The notes beneath the pieces are model-generated. The model had not been told where the DNA came from and ran no database searches. It worked only from the letters and a program-made list of their open reading frames with translations. 64,000 nucleotides of DNA from Theobroma cacao (lineage: Eukaryota; Streptophyta; Magnoliopsida; Malvales; Malvaceae), in contig NC_030855.1 in assembly GCF_000208745.1 (NCBI RefSeq), positions 16,599,485 through 16,663,484 of the forward strand, given 5' to 3'. Both the position numbers and the translations under genes were made by a program. Shown in pieces: positions 55,975 through 64,000 of the stretch. Position 1 is the stretch's first letter, and each line of letters starts with the position of its first letter.

Positions 55975-57168
55975 ATGGATGACATTGAAGATGATGCTAG
56001 ATACCCTCCAAATCCATATGGTGTTACTCACCAGCAGGGTTATGGTTCTTTGAATCGCCAAAAGCTTCCTGTAAGAAATGCTCCTTATGCTAGACCAATT
56101 GTGAATCAATATGTTGATGATGATGAAGATGAGGAGGAGGAAGAAGATGAGGAGGATTTGGGAGAGGAAGAGGAAAACCATAACCAAAACAATGGTGTTC
56201 GGTATGTAGGAAAAGATATGGATGATGATGATGACGACGACAAGCTGGATGAAGATGAGGACGATGACGATGAAGGTGGTGATAAGCAGAAAGGTTATAA
56301 TAGAAAGAGTGATGAGGTTGACTTGGAGAGGCACCCAAAAAAGAGGAAATTGAAGAGTTTGGTGTCAAGTTATGAATTTGCTCCTCGAGTACCAGCAGCA
56401 GCAGTTGCAGCTACGTCAGTGCCAAAGCCCTCGTATGGCGGGAGGAATTCTCTTACAGATTGGACCGAGCGTGAGACATTTGTTTTGCTGGATGCATGGG
56501 GTGACCGGTTTTTGCAACGTGGGAGGAAGAGTCTTCGGTCTGAGGAATGGCAAGATGTTGCAGAGAGGGTATCAGAGGTTTCAAAGATTGAAAGGACTGA
56601 CACCCAGTGTCGTAATCGATTGGATACATTGAAGAAGAAGTATAAGAAGGAGAAGGCTATGCTGGCAGAGACTGGTGCTACCACTAGCAAATGGGTTTAT
56701 TTCAGAAAGATGGATATGTTAATGTCAACTCCTCCACAGCAGGGTGGACTCTCTTGTGGGTTGGACTCAGGGGAGTATGTGTTCATGAACCCTCGGGTTT
56801 ATTTGAACCGTGCAAATGGTTTGGATGAAATGAGGGATAGCCCAGCAAATTCAGAATCCGCTGATGGTGAGGAGGATATCTCAGATGGACTGCCACCTAA
56901 AAAGAGAAGATTTGGGAGGCAATCTGATGAGGGTTCTTCGTTCAGATTGCTTGCAGACTCTATTCAGAAATTTAGCGATATATACGAAAAGATTGAGAAT
57001 AGTAAAAGACAGCAGATGTTGGAATTGGAGAAGATGAGAATGGATTTTCATAGGGAGTTGGAAATGCAGAAGAGGCAGATCATGGAGAGAGCACAGGCTG
57101 AAATTGCAAAAATACAGCAGGGTGATGATGAGGAGAATGATGTCTCTGCTGAGAATGCTAGTGAGTAA
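55975..57168 (+). CDS. Trihelix transcription factor, SIP1 clade (ASIL/ENAP-like)
   Basis: A single-exon coding region of 397 residues. An acidic stretch (residues about 47-105, runs of D and E) is followed by a basic nuclear-localisation-like HPKKRKLKS. The trihelix DNA-binding domain covers about 160-250: LTDWTERETFVLLDAWGDRF, SEEWQDVAERV, TDTQCRNRLDTLKKKYKKEK, TSKWVYFRKMD, with the three Trp/Phe-centred helices plus the fourth helix. The C-terminal 80 residues are a coiled coil (FRLLADSIQKFSDIYEKIEN, MLELEKMRMDFHRELEMQKR), the SIP1-clade signature. Members repress embryo genes (ASIL1/2) or link EIN2 to histone acetylation (ENAP1/2); which applies here cannot be told from sequence alone. 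Confidence 0.88.
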   Translation: MDDIEDDARYPPNPYGVTHQQGYGSLNRQKLPVRNAPYARPIVNQYVDDDEDEEEEEDEEDLGEEEENHNQNNGVRYVGKDMDDDDDDDKLDEDEDDDDEGGDKQKGYNRKSDEVDLERHPKKRKLKSLVSSYEFAPRVPAAAVAATSVPKPSYGGRNSLTDWTERETFVLLDAWGDRFLQRGRKSLRSEEWQDVAERVSEVSKIERTDTQCRNRLDTLKKKYKKEKAMLAETGATTSKWVYFRKMDMLMSTPPQQGGLSCGLDSGEYVFMNPRVYLNRANGLDEMRDSPANSESADGEEDISDGLPPKKRRFGRQSDEGSSFRLLADSIQKFSDIYEKIENSKRQQMLELEKMRMDFHRELEMQKRQIMERAQAEIAKIQQGDDEENDVSAENASE

Positions 57169-58879
57169 TGCATGCAAAACCCAGTTATCTTTGTAAGGTT
57201 GAGTAGATGTTGACTGCTAAATGTTGTTGTATAATATATTGGGGACTTTTCCCAATAGCTATTGTGAGCGACAATAATGAGGCTAGACATGCTGTATCAG
57301 TCAAGTAGAAAATTTTTACTGAATTTAGAGAAGATCATTACTCTCATTATTACTTGTACTGCTTTAATGTTATAGTGCACTGGTGATCCTTTTTTCCTCT
57401 TATCAATTGCTGTCACCAATAATCAAGCTTGAAAGCATGGACTTCGTGATTAGATAGTACCATTTTTGGAGGTGAGTGCTTGGATAAATGTCTTGCTGTT
57501 GTGTGCTCGTGACCATAACAAGATTGTCTGCTTCAGTTAAAAGTGTAAATGTGAGATGTAACATAATGTAGTAATGTAACTTCTTTGAAGGCATAAATTG
57601 CCCTTTTTTCTTCCTTTGTTAGCTAGACACAAGAATCAATATCTGTAAACTTACCTTCTGGTGTTTCACATGGAAAAGGAAAAACAGAGAGCACCAAAGA
57701 AAGGTGTTGATTGAGAGGGCAAGTAGATGGCAAGATTTGGTATATGCCTCTAATCCTTGATAGGTAGCTGTGCATTCCCTCTTACGTTATCCAGTCTGGG
57801 GCTGAATGTTTGGAGTTTATATCTGTTACGTTGTGGGTGAAGGAGAGATTGACCCCTCATTAATGAATAAATCTGAAAATTCAGAAACTCTTAAAAATAA
57901 AAATACATAACTTTCAAAGATTGGCTTTACAGTCTAAAGGATAGTTTCTCTTTCGCTTTGTTGAGGAGTTACAGAGATCCCTTTCCCTTGTATCATCACC
58001 GACTTCAATACCAAACCCAGCCATGGAGACTCCTCTCTTTTTCTCCTTGGGTTGCTGGGTTTGATTTTTTTTTTTTTTCTCCGCTAAAACCCGTAAATCA
58101 CTCTCATTGTCAAATGAGCCAAAGAATGTTCAATTCCTGTTTTTATTTATATTTATAATTATTCTTGTGTTTTTTGTCGAGGGTGTTCGTTTTTTCCAAG
58201 CTTTGGTAAAATATTGAATGCCTTTGATGGTGAAAACTTGAAGGGAAGATGAAAATTGGTTGGCTTTGGTTAAAACCAGCCTCTGTTTTTATCAACTAAC
58301 ATGCTCTCACAAAAATATAAAAAAATTTATATTTATTTTATATTTAGATTTTTTTAATTTAAAATGAATAAACTAATGAGATGTCAATCTCTCTTTCACC
58401 GAATCAAGTATAAATCTTTATCACTGTAGACCAAAATGTGATTGTAAAGTTATCGTTGGACTCACCCGAAAATTAATGCAGAATCTCCAGGTCGCTTACC
58501 TAACGTAGAATTATTTTTTGACAAAATTGTGTAGCTGGGAAAACTTTGCTTCCAAGTTTAGAAAGCAAAAACGACCAGGCACCCTTACTTACCTAACCAC
58601 CCTTTACTTGTATCCATTATGTCCATATCCAACAAAACTAGTTACACTTGCCAAGAAGCTGAAGCAGGACCTGAAACATTAGGACCCATTTCTTGCATTC
58701 ATCTCTACTAACAATATATAAAGAAAGAGTATTGATTTCATGTCGTCAAAACTGGCATAGAAATATGATCAAACAAAATTTGTTAACTTTGAATCCTCAA
58801 TATCCTCTCTTTCAAATAATAAGATAATTTCTAATTTTCTCCTTTTATCTCCTTTACTCCTACTTTTACAGCTCTATTC
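57169..58879. other. Trihelix 3' UTR and intergenic
   Basis: The first few hundred bases are presumably 3' UTR. A minus-strand ATG near 58,023 in good context opens about 36 codons (MAGFGIEVGDD) without recognisable similarity. The rest is AT-rich with nothing assigned. Confidence 0.45.
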
Positions 58880-59769
58880 TCTGCATGATGTATATGTTTT
58901 TTAACAAATGTAACCCATGTTTTTCTGCATTCACTGTCAAGTGCTTCAGCCGTCTCACATAAGCTTGCAAGACAACTGGAGTTGATATTAGTGGGAGCAA
59001 TCCTGCTGCTATTTTTCCTCTCCCCTCCAGGCCTCAGCTTCCATACACTCATAACAGGTTTATTTTCCAGCAATAAGGAGGGACCAGGAGACGAAAAGAT
59101 ACAGGCAGCAAAAGAAAGAGACCCAAAAAGACCATTATTTTCTGCTTTGCAGCCAGTACAATGTGATCAAATTTGGGATCAGCTGATATATTTGCCTCCA
59201 CATAACTGTTAATAGGATGAGCAAGGTGAAATGGCAGATCCACCATCTCAGTGTACGTGTAAAGTTTGCTGAAAAGATCACCTCACCTTGCTATAAAAGT
59301 TAAGACACCTCTCATCTCTGCAATTTCTATAGTCATACAGTTTTGTCTCCAAAAAGGAGTGATATAACATTCAGAAGAAAATGAGCTACCTTCTCAAGCT
59401 TGGCAGGCTTGACAACATAAGCAACCTTCGTTTCATCATCTCATCTTCATAAGGCTGATATTCAACTTCCAGAAGCTTAGCAGTAAAGCTTCCTTGATCA
59501 GAGCAGTAACAAATTTATAATATTTGTCACTTAGCTAGAGTTAGAGAGCAATAATTAGTTTAAAAGAAGATATTAGAAAAAAAGGAAAAGTAGGTGTTTT
59601 AACCCGACAGCATTTTACCACAGCCCTCAACAACAGCATTTTTTCTGTTTCTAGATTCTTCCATAACCATCATTTGCAGAGCCATTTCACACTCTACTTC
59701 GTGTTACATGTCTGAAGTTAACTCTGCAACTTGGATATTTGTTCTCTTCACTTTCTTTGGAGCCTCAAC
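58880..59769 (-). pseudogene. Hsp110-type HSP70 (HSP70-14/15-like) C-terminal pseudogene
   Basis: Minus-strand pieces in the right order match the C-terminal half of plant HSP70-14/15. An acceptor at 59,770 is followed by VEAPKKVKRTNIQVAEL, then after an in-frame TAA by CEMALQMMVMEESRNRKNAV. At about 59,500-59,400 lies SFTAKLLEVEYQPYEDE, then a frame change to ETKVAYVVKPAKLEKV. At 59,246-59,130 lies PINSYVEANISADPKFDHIV followed by LAAKQK. At about 58,990-58,930 lies CETAEALDSECRK. Intact proteins of this group are nucleotide-exchange factors for HSP70 and about 830 residues long. Here the ATPase domain is missing and stops and frameshifts break the rest. Intron positions seem kept, so this came from DNA duplication, not a spliced copy. 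Confidence 0.72.
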
Positions 59770-60697
59770 CTGTACATCAAGCAGAACAAAATACAAAACC
59801 ACACACATGAAACAACAAGAAAAAGGCTCCAAAGATGTTTCCTATAATAATTATCACACTAAAACTTTGCCACGATCAGTAAACCTGCATACTTAAAAGC
59901 AGTAAAGTGAAATGAATTTTTTTCATTAACAAATGGATGATTTGTGTGAACAGTTGGTGCTTGTTACCAAGAGGATGGGAAAGTGTCGAATAGTTGATCT
60001 AGAGGAACCTATAAAAGCATCATCAGTTTGCACAGGTCTGCTCCTTCAGTCTGTTAAAGCCAACCCTCTTCATCAGGCATATCTTCAATGAATAATCTTG
60101 TTCTTAGGCTAGCTATTATATGCAAATGTCAGACTAAATAGTTAGCTTGTGATGATTAACATTTGAGATATTTTGACAAAACTGTTACAAGATTAATTTG
60201 AGAATTAAAGTTACAGGTTGAAGAGTTTGCCCACATGATTTGGTTTTCAATCTCTATGAATTACTGATTCTAAAGCCTATTTCAGCCCCATGCCTGCTTC
60301 CCCTGTGGTTTCTAGTCATATTGCTTGGTTTACATCTAGCCAATTCCCATAACTGCAGCTTGATAATTGTATATTGAATCCACTTAGCTTAGAACTAAAT
60401 GACCTTGCTATGGCAGTTAGCCAAGGGTAGAATCATCTATAAATAAGTTGGTCACTGCATGATAAGACAGTTAATAGCAAACTGATTGTCTGCACCAGAA
60501 ACGCTATCCAGAAAATATGAGTAATAAGAACATTATGCATCAATGATTCAGATAGCATCCTTTGGTTTAGCATTTCTTCAAAAAAGTCCAACGAATAATT
60601 TAAAATATGGAAGTGACAGAAAAACCAAACGATAGTTGGAAAAAGGTAAGAGAGAAATATGAAAGATGCCTTTATCTTACCTAACATCAGGACTCCA
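59770..60697. other. Intergenic, no gene recognised
   Basis: Possibly further decayed HSP70-like sequence at the left; otherwise the 3' UTR of the minus-strand PPR gene at the right. No clear exon identified. Confidence 0.4.
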
Positions 60698-62761
60698 TCA
60701 GAAAGTGCTTAGACTACGATCTTCATCAATCTTGCCAACTGCCTCAAGTATCGATGAGTAAGTGATGAGATCATATTCAAAACCTCTTGCTTTCATCTCT
60801 TTCATTAACTTTGCAGCCTCTTCAAGCATACCAGCTCGGCTGAGGCAGCCAAGGACAGTATTGTAAGATACTGCATCAGGTTTAATATTTGAATTCTCCA
60901 TCTTCATAAACATTTCCATTGCCCGCCTTGGGCCACCTGTCCTAGCTAAGCCATTTAGAATGATATTATGAGAATTCAAGTCTGGAGCACAACCGTTTTC
61001 TTCCATGGTTCTGAGCAAGGAATGAGCTTCATTTATCATGCCAGCCCTTACCATCCCTGACATGAGAGCATTATAAGCATAAACATCAGGATTGCATCCC
61101 AGTTTCTTCATCTCATTGAAAAGATCTACAGCATCACTCAAACGGCCGCACTTTCCAAAATGTTTTATCATCACTGCATACACCCGAGCACTTGAACACC
61201 CACAATTCTCTTTCAATTCCTGAAATAACTCATTGGCAGCTTCATATCGTTTTGCCTTTCCAAGACTGTTGATCAGGCTACAATATGCAGCTGGACAAGG
61301 AGGAAAACCCCTTTCATCCATCTCTTCCAGGAGTAATAAAGCTTTCTCAACTTTGTTTGTCTTGCAGAAACCATCAATAAGAATTGAATAAGTAAATGAG
61401 CTGGGAACAACACCATCTGCCTTCATCTTCTCGAACCATAAAGATGCCTCAGAACTTGGGGCTTTGGAGTCAAATAAAGCTTTAATTACAGTGTTATATG
61501 TTACAACATTTGGTATACACTGCCAAGACTTCATTTTATTGAAAAGCTTAAAAGCATCTTCCAATCGACCTGCTTTGCCCAAGATGTTAATCATATTGTT
61601 AATAAGCACAACATCAGGCTTACCACCTTCCTTTAACATATTCATGAATATACCATAGGCATCTTGAACCCTCCCAGCTTTTCCAAGCCCCTTTATCAAC
61701 TCTGTGTAAGTAAAAACAGTTGGCTTACAGCCCTTTCCTTTCATCTCCTGAACTAGACCTAAAGCTTTCCAAGTCTCACCTAGCTTAAAATAGATTTTAA
61801 TTAAGGTTGTATAAATCTTTGACGTAGGCTGTAATCCATTCTCCTTCATCTCTTCAAACAACCTAATGGCAGAATCATGACGACCCAACTTACTGAAAGT
61901 AGATATCAGTGCACTGTAGGTCACTGTGTCTGGTAAACAGTTACCCTCATTGCACATCTCATTATAGAGCTCATGAACTTTCTCATGGTGCCCTTCTAGC
62001 ATCAACATCAAGATTATATTGTTGTAAGTGCTTGATGTTGGCTTGCACTTGCGACATTTAATCTGATAAAAAATGGAGAGTGCCTTGTTCACCATCTTAG
62101 CTTTGCCCAATATTCTCACAATTTCAGACAATTCAGCCGGGCCAATAGCACATGTACTTCGAAGCATCTCTTGGATAGTCTTCCACATTTCACCAACAAG
62201 TCCTGCTTCATCCAAACAGTGAATTAAAGTCATGTAGGTGGTAGAGTCATGTTCAAAGTTTCTTCTTTTCCCTGCCCACTTGAAGAACTGGATTTTAACA
62301 TTGATCTCTACATCTATCATCAAAACCTCACGAACCAACCGTTGGTCCACCTTCAACTTGAGCACTTCCAATGCCTTCTCTGCATCAGAACCCCACTTAA
62401 ATATTTTCAAAATTCTTATGAACCTCTCATCCAATGTCCGTACAGAGGGTTTCTTCCTCTTAACAGCCAAGTCCTGAGCTTCCTTCTTTGGACTAGGCAA
62501 CTGGAACATTTGCACTATCTCATTCTCTGTTTAGGAAAACCATGCAAAATTAACCAACATATTACTTGATGGAAGTAATCCTTTTCATCCTTTTTATTAT
62601 ATGAAACCATCTTAATTCATTCCTACCAAAGAATGCCAATTTAATAGAAAGAAACGGATTAATCAGCTGACAAGCATTTTGGGAAGCTCACCTGTTTGCT
62701 TGATTGGCTCGCAGAGGTGAGACAAAGTTGATATGGATCGCCTCAAAGCAGATGATGGCAT
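60698..62761 (-). CDS. P-type pentatricopeptide repeat protein (At3g16010-like)
   Basis: Two exons, 62,692-62,761 and 60,698-62,526, give 632 residues. The N-terminus MPSSALRRSISTLSHLCEPI is Arg/Ser-rich without acidic residues, a typical mitochondrial presequence. From about residue 135 at least thirteen 35-residue PPR units follow (for example TYSALISTFSKLGRHDSAIR, TYNTVIKALFDS, TYSILIDGFCKTNKVEKALL, AYNALMSGMVRAGMINEAHS). There is no E, DYW or LS-type unit, so it is P-class, expected to bind organelle RNA and act in its processing or stability. Length and order agree with Arabidopsis At3g16010 (about 640 residues). Start chosen at the first exon ATG, which supplies the presequence. Confidence 0.93.
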
Positions 62762-64000
62762 GATGGTTTTCATTAATTACAGCCCACTTTGCGTATCAGA
62801 TCGCAGAAGGTGAAGTAACTAAAGCAGGAAGGATAAAATGGCTTTAGCATATGAACACCAATGCATTCAATAAGCAATAAGATTAAACTCAGACTGGCAC
62901 TTGGACAAACTAAAAAACATAACATATTGAATGAACATTCTTTTCAAACTTAAATACCATTTTCTCCGAAATGCAGGAAATAAGAAAAAAATGGGAAAGA
63001 AGAGGGGAAAAAGGAAAAACCCAGCAATAGCAATTAACCGCTGATAATGGCTACGGCAAAAATAAATAAAAATAAAAATAATCATAAACACCAACTTCCG
63101 ATACAATTGAACTTCCGTAAAAGAAGTGATATGCTAAAGAGAAACCAAAAAAATAACAAAAAAAGAAGTGATTGGTAAACCCACTTTTAATTATTCACCG
63201 CAAAAAGAAGGAACAAGAAGAGCGTTTTCACTTGAAAAAGGCTAAACGCACTGGTTGAAAACGAAAAGCGCTGTTATTTAAGAATAGAAATCCCTGCCCG
63301 CTCCGGCGCCCCGCTTTTTTGCTCCGTTATTATAATCACCTCATGTGTCCTGTGTTTTTAACTGCGTTTGAAGGGGTTAGTCATCCAAACGCCAAGACGC
63401 TCCGTGGACAAAAGCCCGCACTTTGGTAGGCCTTGCGACCACTTCCGCTGCGGCTAGAGGTGAACTATGAATGATTTAGTGGTTCGATCCGTCGTAGTTA
63501 AAAAGATTAAATAAAGCTTAAATAAATTAAATATTTTAAAAAATCAATAAAAATTTTATCACTTTTTTTATAAATTACAATATTAAAATTTATAAATTTC
63601 ATCTATAATTATAAAATATACAAATAACCTAAATCTAAAAAACATAACCTTTGTTTCTTTACTCAAATAATTATATCTTTTTATATAAATTATCCAATTA
63701 ATATTCAATATTCAATTTAACAAAAAATTAAAAATAATAAAATTAATTTTCATAAAATAAAATTATCTAATACAAGACCATTACCCATCATAAATTATCA
63801 ACTCGAATATTTTTTATGACTTGACTTTTCATGTTCATTCACATAAATTATATTGAAAGAAAATAAAAAATAAAAAAAATAATTAATATAAATTTTTTAA
63901 TAACAAAGTAACAAAAGATTCAAAATAAAAAATTATGTAACAAGTTATAAAATTTAATATTTATCTCAGTTGATAACTTCTTGCTCATCAATTGTCAACA
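62762..64000. other. PPR gene upstream region and AT-rich flank
   Basis: 62,762-63,340 holds the leader and promoter of the PPR gene, with a GC-rich word at about 63,297-63,315. From about 63,480 to the window end the sequence is very AT-rich and featureless. Confidence 0.5.

Noticed and set aside
55972..56368. Hydrophobic minus-strand frames opposite the trihelix gene
   Set aside because: They are the antisense of the GAT/GAG-rich acidic stretch and have no independent support.

Overview
The window looks like nuclear DNA of a dicot plant. It is AT-rich, its genes have GT-AG introns, and the host proteins (SULTR3-type sulfate transporter, MFP1, FCS-like zinc finger, SIP1-clade trihelix factor, P-type PPR protein) are land-plant families. 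Wording of several proteins suggests a malvid such as Malvaceae, but that is inference. There is one 222-base N gap (17,213-17,434) and one single N (20,226).

Layout. 1-4,500 is a graveyard: a broken conserved plant gene (minus), an internal fragment of a B2-type cyclin gene (plus) cut off by a CACTA-like transposon end, and a decayed Ty1/copia pol tail with a probable LTR. 4,846-7,004 (minus) is an intact ten-exon gene encoding only the first WD40 propeller of coatomer beta'. 7,005-12,630 holds no recognisable gene. About 12,631-24,929 is one large decayed Mutator-like element (MULE). It carries a plus-strand DUF1985/ULP1-protease gene and a minus-strand MURA-type transposase gene, tail to tail, plus five tandem arrays of different unit length (about 100/200, 55, 31, 86 and 31 bp). 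All five arrays carry variants of one core, GTRACACG or its complement. 24,930-30,690 is intergenic with small duplications and a MITE-like inverted repeat.

From 30,960 on the window is a normal gene-bearing region: SULTR3-class sulfate transporter (plus, 13 exons), SYS1 Golgi protein (minus), tRNA-Arg(UCG) (plus), MFP1 thylakoid/nucleoid coiled-coil protein (minus), FLZ zinc finger protein (minus), trihelix transcription factor (plus), a decayed Hsp110-type HSP70 fragment (minus), and a mitochondrial-type PPR protein (minus). These are independent housekeeping or regulatory genes; nothing suggests a gene cluster.

The most unusual structure is the MULE. The two genes have the same 31-bp repeat family, sense-oriented, just upstream of their first main coding exon, so the two 5' regions form an inverted pair. 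A core related to CGTGTCAC has been amplified separately in the ULP promoter side, the ULP first intron, the tail-to-tail spacer and the transposase 5' region. The exon structures given here were read by eye from splice signals, reading frame and family similarity; no search was run.
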